Shown one piece after another: positions 1 to 7,188 of a stretch of DNA of 12,247 nt. The position numbers were made by a program, and so were the translations under genes. The stretch comes from CAZTWC01 sp964617105 [NCBI: uncultured Myxococcia bacterium]. GTDB taxonomy: Bacteria; CAZTWC01. Within the stretch, counting starts at the first letter, position 1. Each line of letters begins with the position of its first letter. The DNA is taken from NCBI GenBank assembly GCA_964617105.1, contig CAZTWC010000095.1:1-12247 (forward strand), in the 5' to 3' direction. The notes under the pieces were generated by a model that saw only the letters and a program-made list of their open reading frames with translations, did no database searches and was not told the origin of the DNA.

Positions 1-1
1 A

Positions 2-97
2 TATAGAGCCAAGGAGAAAGGGCGGAACCGGACTATCAACTTCCAGAGTTTGACCAGGGCCGAAGTTGCCCGGTTGCGGGAGGAGAAAAAGGATTAG
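2..97 (+). CDS. C-terminal tail of a probable GGDEF diguanylate cyclase (partial)
   Basis: An open frame enters from the left edge and ends at a TAG at 95-97, giving 31 visible residues. It begins YRAKEKGRNRTI, which matches the end of GGDEF (diguanylate cyclase) domains, where the final helix usually reads ADxALYxAKxxGRNR. After it comes a charged tail (TRAEVARLREEKKD) with no further domain. The catalytic GG(D/E)EF loop, any I-site and any sensory domain lie outside the window, so activity cannot be judged. GGDEF proteins make c-di-GMP from two GTP. The gene is separated from glyQ by a strong promoter and is probably a different transcription unit. The call rests on a short but characteristic motif. 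Confidence 0.72.
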   Translation, partial: YRAKEKGRNRTINFQSLTRAEVARLREEKKD

Positions 98-113
98 AGC
101 CCCCAGGGCGTGA

Positions 114-142
114 TTGACATTATTATTGATAAATGATAAAAT
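114..142 (+). promoter_or_regulatory. Sigma70 promoter for glyQ-glyS-ppdK, extended -10
   Basis: A perfect -35 hexamer TTGACA (114-119) is followed by an exact 17-bp spacer and a -10 TAAAAT (137-142, one mismatch to TATAAT). A TGA at 134-136 supplies the extended -10 TGn element. Standard spacing predicts transcription starting near A149, only about three bases before the glyQ ATG at 152. No Shine-Dalgarno sequence lies between the -10 and the ATG. The message would therefore be leaderless or almost so. The match is seen in the sequence; activity and start point are inferred. Confidence 0.72.
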
Positions 143-151
143 TCTCCGATT

Positions 152-1024
152 ATGGAATTTCAACAAGTAATATTAAATTTACAGCAGTTTTGGGCACAGC
201 AAGGTTGCATTATATATCAACCTTACGATATCGAAATGGGAGCGGGTACCTTTAGCCCGGCAACCTTTTTACGGGTATTGGGTCCTGAACCGTGGAGAGT
301 GGCTTATGTAGAGCCATCCAGACGGCCTACAGATGGCAGGTACGGTGAAAATCCCAACCGGTTGCAGCACTACTACCAGTTTCAGGTGGTCTTGAAGCCG
401 TCTCCTGTGAATGTGCAAAAATTATATCTGGAAAGTCTGCAGGCTTTGGATATCGATTTTATGGATCACGATATCCGTTTTGTAGAAGATGACTGGGAAT
501 CTCCTACTCTGGGGGCCTGGGGACTGGGCTGGGAGGTTTGGTTGGATGGGATGGAGATAACCCAGTTTACCTACTTTCAACAGGCCGGCGGCCTTGATTT
601 AAAACCGGTGAGTGTGGAGTTGACCTACGGATTGGAGCGGATATGCATGTACTTACAAAACCAGGACAATGTATATGATCTCAATTGGGGTGGGCAAATA
701 AAATATGGTGAGATCCACCACCGAGATGAGGTGGAGTTCTCCAAATACAACTTTGAAAAAGCGGATTGCCAGATGCTCTTCCAACTTTTTAACAGTTACG
801 AGAAGGAGTGTTTGCGTTTGCTGGAAGAGGAGTTGGTGATTCCGGCCTATGATTATTGTTTGAAAACATCTCATACTTTCAATTTGTTGGATGCCAGGGG
901 AGCCATTAGCGTGACCGAGCGACAGAACTATATTTTACGGGTCAGAGAGATGGCTAAGGGGTGTGCGCATGGGTATTTAGAGTTACGAGAAAAGTCAAAA
1001 TGGCAACATCAGAGTCAGAAATAA
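152..1024 (+). CDS. glyQ: Glycyl-tRNA synthetase alpha subunit
   Basis: This is the catalytic class II alpha subunit of the bacterial alpha2beta2 glycyl-tRNA synthetase, which activates glycine with ATP and charges tRNA-Gly in the cytoplasm, releasing AMP and PPi. At 290 residues it has normal family length (E. coli about 303). Clear family blocks are the N-terminal [13 protein letters not shown], the motif 2 region around [17 protein letters not shown] (residues 54-70), the glycine-rich [10 protein letters not shown] (121-130), motif 3 YGLER (159-163) and the C-terminal [14 protein letters not shown] block. The ATG at 152 is the only sensible start: an in-frame stop lies upstream and homology begins within a few residues. 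No Shine-Dalgarno is visible, and the promoter -10 ends only 9 bp before the ATG. The 3' end overlaps glyS by 25 bp, so the two subunits are probably translationally coupled for 1:1 output. Confidence 0.98.
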   Translation: MEFQQVILNLQQFWAQQGCIIYQPYDIEMGAGTFSPATFLRVLGPEPWRVAYVEPSRRPTDGRYGENPNRLQHYYQFQVVLKPSPVNVQKLYLESLQALDIDFMDHDIRFVEDDWESPTLGAWGLGWEVWLDGMEITQFTYFQQAGGLDLKPVSVELTYGLERICMYLQNQDNVYDLNWGGQIKYGEIHHRDEVEFSKYNFEKADCQMLFQLFNSYEKECLRLLEEELVIPAYDYCLKTSHTFNLLDARGAISVTERQNYILRVREMAKGCAHGYLELREKSKWQHQSQK

Positions 1025-3198
1025 AAACCGGAGAATTTCTCTTTGAGATCGGCTGCGAAGAGATGCCCAGTGAGTTTATGCTGCGGGCTCTGCAGGATAT
1101 GACCGACATTTTTAGCCGGCAATGCCGGCTAAATCGCTTGATTATTGGAGAGAAAGAGGGAAAAGCGAGTAATCTGACAGATGAAGTGGCCAATTCGATA
1201 AAAGTATTTGGTACCCCCAGGCGGATGGTACTCTACGCCAGGCTACCTATACAACAAGAAGATGAAAACAACCTGGTAATAGGTCCGGCAGCCAAGGTGG
1301 CTTTTGATGAGCAAGGAAAACCTACCAAAGCGGGTATGGGGTTCGCCCGTTCCCGGGGGGTTAAACCAGAAGATTTGAAAATAATAGAGGGCAAGAAGGG
1401 GGAGCATGTGGCTGCCCAGGTTTTTAAGCCCGGCCGGAAAACAGTGGATATCTTGCCGGATATTCTATCGTTGATATTGAGAAAACTCCACTTTAGAAAA
1501 CGGATGCGTTGGGCTGATTTTAGCGAAGATTTTGCCCGGCCTGTTCACTGGCTCCTGGCCCTGTTTGGTAGCCAGGTGATTAAGATGAAGTTCAATGGAG
1601 TGGAAAGCGCAAACCGTTCACGAGGTCATTACTTTATGGCGCCGGAAGAGTTTCCGGTTACCGGTTTGACCGACTATCTGGATAGTTGTCAAAAACGCTT
1701 TGTCGCAGTAGATCACCGGCTGCGAGGGGAAAAAATCAGGGATATGGCTGCCAAATTGGCTTCTCAAAATAATGGGGCCCAGGTTGCCATTGACCATGAA
1801 GACACCCTTTGGCAAACGATTAATTTTTTGTTGGAATATCCACATCCTTTGCAGGGAGAGTTTGACCAGCAATACCTCAAACTTCCCAGGGAGGTATTAA
1901 TCTCGGTGATGAAGACCCACCAGAAATATATCCCGGTTAAAGATGGTGCAGATAATTTGATCAACCGCTTTATCTTTTTCAGCAACAATATACCCCGTGA
2001 TGATCAGGTAGTGATCAATGGTAACCAGCGGGTGATTAGAGCCCGGTTAGAAGATGCCGTTTTTTATTATCACCAGGATTTGAAATTACCCCTTAGCCAA
2101 TTGGTTGAAGGGCTCAAAGGGGTGGTTTTCCATCGCCAGTTGGGCACCAGCTACGCTAAAATGGAACGTTTCAAATCTCTGGCTCAAATTTTGTGTGCTA
2201 AACTTTTTTCCGGCCAGCACCAGTTGGCAGGCGAGGTAGAGAATACCGCGTTACTGTGCAAGGCGGATCTGCTCTCCGGTATGGTGGGTGAGTTTCCTGA
2301 ATTACAGGGGATTATGGGTAGAGAGTATCATCTCCATCAAGGCGGAGAGGAAGCGGTGGCCAAAGGGATATTCGAGCACTATCTGCCGCGATTTGCAGGA
2401 GATGATTTGGCAGAGAATCACCCCGGAGCCCTGGTGGGTATCGCCGACCGGCTGGATACTATAACCGCTATAATCGGCATCGGTAAAAGCCCCACCGGAC
2501 AGGCGGACCCTTTTGCTTTGAGGAGACAGTGCCTGGCAGTGATCAGAACAATGCGCCATCATCAATATCATCTCTCTCTGGGGCAGATGATCCTTTGGGC
2601 GGTAGAGAGACTGCAAAAGGAGATTAAACCAAAATTGACACAGGAAAAGTGGATTGAGGCGGTGCATGGTTTTTTTCAAACCCGTTTTATTGGCGATATG
2701 CAAAATATGGGTTATCCTACCGATATAATTAAGGCGGTGATGAAAGCTTTAAATCGCCCGGGTCATATTGAGAGCAGGGATGATGATCTGATTCACCTGT
2801 TTAAAAAAATTGAGATTTTAGATAACTATAGGCGCAAGTGTCCAGATTTTGCCGACTTGGCAGTGGCTTTTAAACGAGTAATGAACATTATTAAGGGGGA
2901 GAAACCTGGTTTGTTTTTAAGGGAACGGTTGCAGGAAAAGGAGGAAAAAGAATTGGCGGACCGCTTTTTGGAAGCCAGGCAGGTGGTTAGATCCTGGTTG
3001 GACCAGGAGATGTTTAAGGAGGCGCTGGAGGTGATAGTTACTCTCAAGCCAGCGGTGGATGATTTTTTTGATCATGTAATGGTTATGGACGAAAATATTG
3101 AATTAAAGAATAATAGGCTGGCATTACTGCAATCCATTGGGGAGTTGTTTATGCAAATAGCCGATTTTTCTGTTTTACAGATATCAACCCCTTCATAA
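1000..3198 (+). CDS. glyS: Glycyl-tRNA synthetase beta subunit
   Basis: The beta subunit of the heterotetrameric glycyl-tRNA synthetase binds tRNA-Gly and is needed for charging together with GlyQ. From the ATG at 1000 it has 732 residues, somewhat longer than E. coli GlyS (689). Family blocks are [13 protein letters not shown] (13-25), [12 protein letters not shown] (from 72), [10 protein letters not shown] (304-313), [17 protein letters not shown] (from 421), IADRLDT with [17 protein letters not shown] (about 481-509), and a C-terminal anticodon-binding-like part containing [21 protein letters not shown] (about 686-706). The frame is open from an ATG at 961, but those 13 extra residues are not family-like and lie inside glyQ, so 1000 is preferred. 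The stretch between the N-terminal motif and TPRR is about 15 residues longer than in E. coli as I recall it. A perfect 10-bp hairpin lies in this early coding region. Confidence 0.97.
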   Translation: MATSESEIKTGEFLFEIGCEEMPSEFMLRALQDMTDIFSRQCRLNRLIIGEKEGKASNLTDEVANSIKVFGTPRRMVLYARLPIQQEDENNLVIGPAAKVAFDEQGKPTKAGMGFARSRGVKPEDLKIIEGKKGEHVAAQVFKPGRKTVDILPDILSLILRKLHFRKRMRWADFSEDFARPVHWLLALFGSQVIKMKFNGVESANRSRGHYFMAPEEFPVTGLTDYLDSCQKRFVAVDHRLRGEKIRDMAAKLASQNNGAQVAIDHEDTLWQTINFLLEYPHPLQGEFDQQYLKLPREVLISVMKTHQKYIPVKDGADNLINRFIFFSNNIPRDDQVVINGNQRVIRARLEDAVFYYHQDLKLPLSQLVEGLKGVVFHRQLGTSYAKMERFKSLAQILCAKLFSGQHQLAGEVENTALLCKADLLSGMVGEFPELQGIMGREYHLHQGGEEAVAKGIFEHYLPRFAGDDLAENHPGALVGIADRLDTITAIIGIGKSPTGQADPFALRRQCLAVIRTMRHHQYHLSLGQMILWAVERLQKEIKPKLTQEKWIEAVHGFFQTRFIGDMQNMGYPTDIIKAVMKALNRPGHIESRDDDLIHLFKKIEILDNYRRKCPDFADLAVAFKRVMNIIKGEKPGLFLRERLQEKEEKELADRFLEARQVVRSWLDQEMFKEALEVIVTLKPAVDDFFDHVMVMDENIELKNNRLALLQSIGELFMQIADFSVLQISTPS
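1111..1133. repeat. Perfect 10-bp inverted repeat inside the start of glyS
   Basis: TTTAGCCGGC (1111-1120), AAT loop (1121-1123) and GCCGGCTAAA (1124-1133) form a perfect 10-bp stem with a three-base loop. It covers glyS codons 38-45 (F S R Q C R L N). The GC-rich core GCCGGC on each arm makes a stable mRNA hairpin plausible. It could simply be a coding coincidence; no T-tract follows, so it is not a terminator. Confidence 0.6.
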
Positions 3199-3227
3199 AT
3201 CCGGGGGAGACAAAAGGAGTTAAAGTT

Positions 3228-5882
3228 ATGAAAAAGAGTGTTTATTTTTTTGGCAATGGTGTAGCTGAAGGTAATGCAGGTATGAAAACCTTATTAGGTG
3301 GCAAAGGCGCAAATTTGGCCGAGATGACCAGTATGGAGATTCCGGTGCCGGCCGGATTTACCATTACCACCAAGGTATGTACCGATTTTTACAAAAATAA
3401 CCGGCAGTATGATCCTGGGTTGAAAGAAGATGTGCTGGCCAATTTGCGCAAAGTGGAAGAGGCCATGGGCGAGAGAAGGTTCGGCGATCCTAAAAATCCG
3501 CTGCTGCTATCGGTGCGTTCCGGGGCAAAAATCAGTATGCCAGGCATGATGGACACCGTGCTTAATATCGGGCTCAACGATGAAACTATCCAGGGGATAA
3601 TTGACAAGAACAATGATGAAAGGTTCGCGTACGACAGTTACCGCCGGTTTATTCAGATGTTCAGCAACGTGGTTAAGGGGCTGGATTCTGAATATATGGA
3701 GCACGAACTGGAAAAAATGCGGGAAGAGAGGGGAGTTGAATTTGATAACCAACTCTCTGCCGCTGATATGAAAAAATTAGTGGAGAAGTACAAAGCCATA
3801 TACCGGGATAAATTGGGCGAGGATTTCCCCACTGATCCTATGGAGCAACTGTGGGCCGGCATCGATGCGGTGTTTTTGAGTTGGAATGTTAAACGGGCGG
3901 TGGAATACCGGCGTATCCACAAACTTCCCGATAATATGGGAACTGCGGTAAATGTGCAGACTATGGTATTCGGCAATATGGGTGAAGATTGCGCTACCGG
4001 CGTTGCTTTTACCCGGGACCCGGCCAACGGCGAGAAAAGATTTTTCGGCGAGTTTTTGGTCAATGCCCAGGGTGAGGATGTGGTGGCAGGAATTAGAACT
4101 CCCCAACCAGTGAACAAGAGCAGTGAAAATGAATTACCCTCCATGGAAGAGATAATGCCCTCTATCTATAAGGAATTGGAGGCTATTTATCTGAAGTTGG
4201 AGGATCACTATAAAGAGATGCAGGATATCGAGTTTACCATAGAGAATAACAAACTCTGGATGCTGCAAACCAGGACCGGTAAACGTACCGGGCAAGCAGC
4301 GGTGAAAATAGCGGTAGATATGGAAAAAGAGGGGATGATTGACCGTGAAACTGCTATTTTACGGGTGGAACCGGAGCAGTTGGACCAGTTTCTTCACCCT
4401 CAGGTGGACCCCAAGGCGCCCAAGTCCAAGATTTGTTCCGGTTTGGCTGCATCTCCGGGCGCAGCCTGCGGCAAAATAGTTTTTACTGCAGACGAGGCCG
4501 AGCAAGCCGGGGCCAGCGAGAAGGTGATATTGGTCAGGTTGGAAACTTCGCCTGACGATATTCACGGCATGAACGTGGCCCAGGGAATCCTTACCGCCCG
4601 CGGCGGAATGACCTCTCACGCTGCAGTGGTGGCCAGGGGCATGGGTAAATGCTGCGTGGCCGGCTGCAGCGCCCTTAAGGTTGATTACGAAAACCAGCAG
4701 TTCTCGGTGGGAAACCAAGTGTTCAAAAAGGGTGAATATATCACCTTAAACGGAACCAAGGGCGAAGTGTATAAAGGCCAGGTGCCCATGATTGAGGTAG
4801 GCTTTACCGATGAGTACTATGAGTTTATGAACTGGGTGGATGAATATAAGCGTCTCAAAGTGAGGACCAATGCCGATACTCCCAAAGACAGCCAGGTGGC
4901 CCGGGAATTCGGCGCCCAGGGAATCGGCCTTTGCCGCACCGAGCATATGTTTTTTGAGAAAGATCGGATTGCGGCGGTCCGCAAGATGATTTTGGCCGAT
5001 GACCTGGAGAGTCGTCGTCAGGCTTTGGAAATTCTCAAACCCATGCAGAAAAACGACTTCAAAGGCATATTTAAAGCCATGGACGGATTTCCAGTTAATA
5101 TCCGCTTGTTGGATCCGCCTTTGCACGAGTTTTTGCCCCAAACCGATGATGAGTTGAGAGAGTTGGCATCTGAAATGGGGGTTGATTTTAAAACTTTGCA
5201 AGACAAGAACGACACTCTGCACGAGTTTAATCCCATGCTGGGACACCGGGGTTGCAGGTTGGGTGTGACCTATCCGGAAATTTACGATATGCAGGCCGCC
5301 GCCATCATGGAGGCGCTCTGTGAAGTGCAGAAAGAGGACAATGTCAAGGTGGTTGCCGAGATAATGATCCCTCTGGTTGCGGTTGACAAAGAATTGAGTT
5401 TTTTACGTAAAAGAGTGGTTGATATTGCTGAGCAGATTAAAAAAGACTATGGGGTGGATGCCGAGTATTGTGTGGGCACCATGATCGAATTGCCCAGGGC
5501 TGCCCTGACAGCCGACCAGATCGCTTGTCATGCCGACTTTTTTTCCTTTGGCACCAATGACTTGACCCAGACTGCCTTTGGCCTCAGCCGCGATGATGCT
5601 GGAAGATTTTTGCCCGAGTACGTAGGGAAAAAAGTACTGCCCGAAGATCCTTTTGTCAGTATAGATATCGATGGCGTTGGCCAGTTGATGGAGATCGCTG
5701 TCAGCAAAGGGCGTTCGGTCAAATCGGATCTCAAAGTGGGGATCTGCGGTGAGCATGGTGGTGAGCCGATTTCGGTGAAATTCTGTCACCGCATCAACCT
5801 CAACTACGTTTCCTGCTCTCCTTATAGGGTGCCTATCGCTAGATTGGCTGCCGCGCATGCAGTTTTGGAAGAGAAAAAGTAA
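3228..5882 (+). CDS. ppdK: Pyruvate, phosphate dikinase
   Basis: PPDK catalyses ATP + Pi + pyruvate to AMP + PPi + PEP, reversibly, in the cytoplasm, serving gluconeogenesis or PPi-linked glycolysis. At 884 residues it is full length (family about 875-890). The order is an N-terminal ATP-binding domain starting GGKGANLAEM (24-33), a swivelling phosphohistidine domain with GGMTSHAAVVARG, in which His464 is the catalytic histidine, and a C-terminal PEP/pyruvate TIM barrel with GIGLCRTEHMFF (about 565-576), SFGTNDLTQ (about 773-781) and GICGEHGGEP carrying catalytic Cys840. All catalytic landmarks are intact. Thr462, two residues before His464, is the position phosphorylated by PPDK regulatory proteins in other species. 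AGGAGT at 3215-3220 sits 7 bases before the ATG. With a 29-bp gap to glyS it is likely the third gene of the glyQS operon. Confidence 0.98.
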   Translation: MKKSVYFFGNGVAEGNAGMKTLLGGKGANLAEMTSMEIPVPAGFTITTKVCTDFYKNNRQYDPGLKEDVLANLRKVEEAMGERRFGDPKNPLLLSVRSGAKISMPGMMDTVLNIGLNDETIQGIIDKNNDERFAYDSYRRFIQMFSNVVKGLDSEYMEHELEKMREERGVEFDNQLSAADMKKLVEKYKAIYRDKLGEDFPTDPMEQLWAGIDAVFLSWNVKRAVEYRRIHKLPDNMGTAVNVQTMVFGNMGEDCATGVAFTRDPANGEKRFFGEFLVNAQGEDVVAGIRTPQPVNKSSENELPSMEEIMPSIYKELEAIYLKLEDHYKEMQDIEFTIENNKLWMLQTRTGKRTGQAAVKIAVDMEKEGMIDRETAILRVEPEQLDQFLHPQVDPKAPKSKICSGLAASPGAACGKIVFTADEAEQAGASEKVILVRLETSPDDIHGMNVAQGILTARGGMTSHAAVVARGMGKCCVAGCSALKVDYENQQFSVGNQVFKKGEYITLNGTKGEVYKGQVPMIEVGFTDEYYEFMNWVDEYKRLKVRTNADTPKDSQVAREFGAQGIGLCRTEHMFFEKDRIAAVRKMILADDLESRRQALEILKPMQKNDFKGIFKAMDGFPVNIRLLDPPLHEFLPQTDDELRELASEMGVDFKTLQDKNDTLHEFNPMLGHRGCRLGVTYPEIYDMQAAAIMEALCEVQKEDNVKVVAEIMIPLVAVDKELSFLRKRVVDIAEQIKKDYGVDAEYCVGTMIELPRAALTADQIACHADFFSFGTNDLTQTAFGLSRDDAGRFLPEYVGKKVLPEDPFVSIDIDGVGQLMEIAVSKGRSVKSDLKVGICGEHGGEPISVKFCHRINLNYVSCSPYRVPIARLAAAHAVLEEKK

Positions 5883-5889
5883 TAACTAT

Positions 5890-5985
5890 TTAACTGGTAA
5901 AGAGTCTGCCCATAGATTTTTTACCACCTAACATCAGTAACTGGCTCGCGGACCGAGGTAGTTGCTGATGTTAGGTACCAGTTAA
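5890..5985. repeat. Nested inverted repeats between ppdK and the PilZ gene
   Basis: The inner dyad pairs ACCTAACATCAGTAACT (5926-5942) with AGTTGCTGATGTTAGGT (5960-5976): 16 of 17 pairs are Watson-Crick and the remaining one can form a wobble. Its 17-base loop contains a further 4-bp stem (CTCG 5945-5948 with CGAG 5954-5957). The outer dyad pairs TTAACTGGTA (5890-5899) with TACCAGTTAA (5976-5985), 10 of 10. No T-run follows on either strand; the T6 at 5917-5922 precedes the stem. It is therefore not a standard Rho-independent terminator, although it may stop or protect the ppdK transcript. The inner arm ends ACCTAAC and GTTAGGT fit RYYYAAC and GTTRRRY, the R boxes of integron attC sites, but no extrahelical base or unpaired spacer is present. 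Confidence 0.85.
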
Positions 5986-6007
5986 TCTATCATTCAGCAG
6001 GACTTCA

Positions 6008-7174
6008 ATGTCACGATTTAATATCTATTACGACCGAGATATACTTAAATTTATCGGTATTATCGATGAATACTCCGATATGAGTAGTGCAATTGAACTG
6101 ATAAAGAGGGAGAAGATCCGTCATCTGGATTTGGAAAATGTAATTTATATAAACTCCTTTGGAGTTCGCTCTTGGATAAATCTGGTCAGTTCTTTGGAGC
6201 AGACCATGATTCTTCATCGTTGTTCTCCAATAATGGTGGAGCAATTCGCTGCTATTGAAGAAACCATGAAAAATTGTGCGGTAAAGTCAATAATTATAGA
6301 GAATTATTGTACCCACTGTGATTGTGAGGCCATAGAGTTCCTGGAATTCAATCAGTTGACCCGGGAGAAATTTGATTATCAATCGCCGGTATGTCCAAAG
6401 TGCGGAGAAAATATGGAGCCTGAGGATGACCTGCTGGATTATTTGGAAGAACAATTCGAAGTTAAGGAGATGGAGAAAAGTCATTTTGGCCGTTGCGAAG
6501 AGAGAAAACCCCTCAACATCACCGTCAAAATAAAGGATAGCGATGGCAGATCTCAGGAATATTACACCAGGGATATTTCTCGCACCGGAATATTCATCTA
6601 TTCGGAAAACCCCATGCCAACCGGCCAGGAGGTAGACTTAGAATTTAAGTTGCCATATTTTGACGGTGTCCATATTATCAGGGGGTTGATTATCTGGCAT
6701 AACACCGAGAATCAACTTACCGGGTTTGGGGTCGAGTTTGTCGAATCTTCCGAAAGTTTGCGTGCCTCCATTGAAGAGTATATCCGTCTCTTTTATCAGT
6801 ATCACTCTCCAATTAAGAACAAAAAATCACTTTTAGTGGTGGATGACGACGTCGCCATTACCGATATGCTGAAACTTTTACTCACCAATAGGGGATACAA
6901 AATATTTATTGCGGCTAACGGATTAGAGGCATACAAACTATTAACCCAGATAAACGTGGGTATGATTATAACCAACCAGCAGATGCCCAAAATGGGAGGC
7001 CTCGATTTTCTTAGAAAAACCAAACTCCTATATCCCCATTTGCCGGTAATAGTGATCTCCGCTATGGATTTGGATGACCTGGGATTTTTAAAAACTTTTG
7101 ATAGGTGGCGATACATAAAAAAACCCTTTGACTACAATGAAATTATTGTGGCGGTCAACAAGATGATCGGATGA
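6008..7174 (+). CDS. STAS-like / zinc-ribbon / PilZ / degenerate receiver protein
   Basis: A 388-residue soluble signalling protein with no signal peptide. Residues 1-95 look like a STAS-type fold, with the VIYINSFGVRSWI strand-helix. Residues 101-132 carry CTHC and CPKC pairs (C101, C104, C129, C132; also C106), a probable zinc ribbon. Residues about 160-265 are a PilZ domain with both c-di-GMP signatures: R162-x3-R166 and D189-I-S-R-T-G194. Residues about 273-388 are a CheY-like receiver with acidic VVDDD, conserved Ser in VISAMD and Lys in IKKPF, but the phosphoacceptor position in IITNQQMPKMGG is Asn323. It should bind c-di-GMP but is unlikely to be phosphorylated normally. AGGA (5999-6002) lies 5 bases before the ATG. 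It begins a four-gene cluster with two lipoproteins and a histidine kinase. Domain calls are by motif; the downstream output is unknown. Confidence 0.87.
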   Translation: MSRFNIYYDRDILKFIGIIDEYSDMSSAIELIKREKIRHLDLENVIYINSFGVRSWINLVSSLEQTMILHRCSPIMVEQFAAIEETMKNCAVKSIIIENYCTHCDCEAIEFLEFNQLTREKFDYQSPVCPKCGENMEPEDDLLDYLEEQFEVKEMEKSHFGRCEERKPLNITVKIKDSDGRSQEYYTRDISRTGIFIYSENPMPTGQEVDLEFKLPYFDGVHIIRGLIIWHNTENQLTGFGVEFVESSESLRASIEEYIRLFYQYHSPIKNKKSLLVVDDDVAITDMLKLLLTNRGYKIFIAANGLEAYKLLTQINVGMIITNQQMPKMGGLDFLRKTKLLYPHLPVIVISAMDLDDLGFLKTFDRWRYIKKPFDYNEIIVAVNKMIG

Positions 7175-7188
7175 GGTCTTAACAAAAA

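Noticed and set aside
98-151. Glycine T-box or glycine riboswitch controlling glyQS
   Set aside because: The promoter lies almost on the start codon, leaving no leader to hold either RNA, and no T-box consensus is visible.
961-999. Upstream ATG that would extend GlyS by 13 residues
   Set aside because: The extra residues ([13 protein letters not shown]) do not resemble GlyS N-termini and lie wholly inside glyQ. ATG 1000 gives a normal start just before FLFEIGCEE.
3653-4144. Minus-strand open frames of 100-166 codons opposite ppdK (also 4746-5246 and 5403-5858)
   Set aside because: They lie fully antisense to a well-conserved enzyme gene, show no recognisable family features and have no supporting ribosome sites; they are coding shadows.
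5917-5995. Rho-independent terminator after ppdK
   Set aside because: The stem is strong, but no T-run follows it on the plus strand. The T6 lies before the stem, and on the minus strand this becomes an A-run, so the classic pattern is absent in both directions. Rho-dependent or structural 3' end formation remains possible.
5883-6007. c-di-GMP (GEMM) riboswitch ahead of the PilZ gene
   Set aside because: The context is tempting, but I see none of the GEMM-I conserved core or its tetraloop-receptor layout; the gap is dominated by simple inverted repeats.
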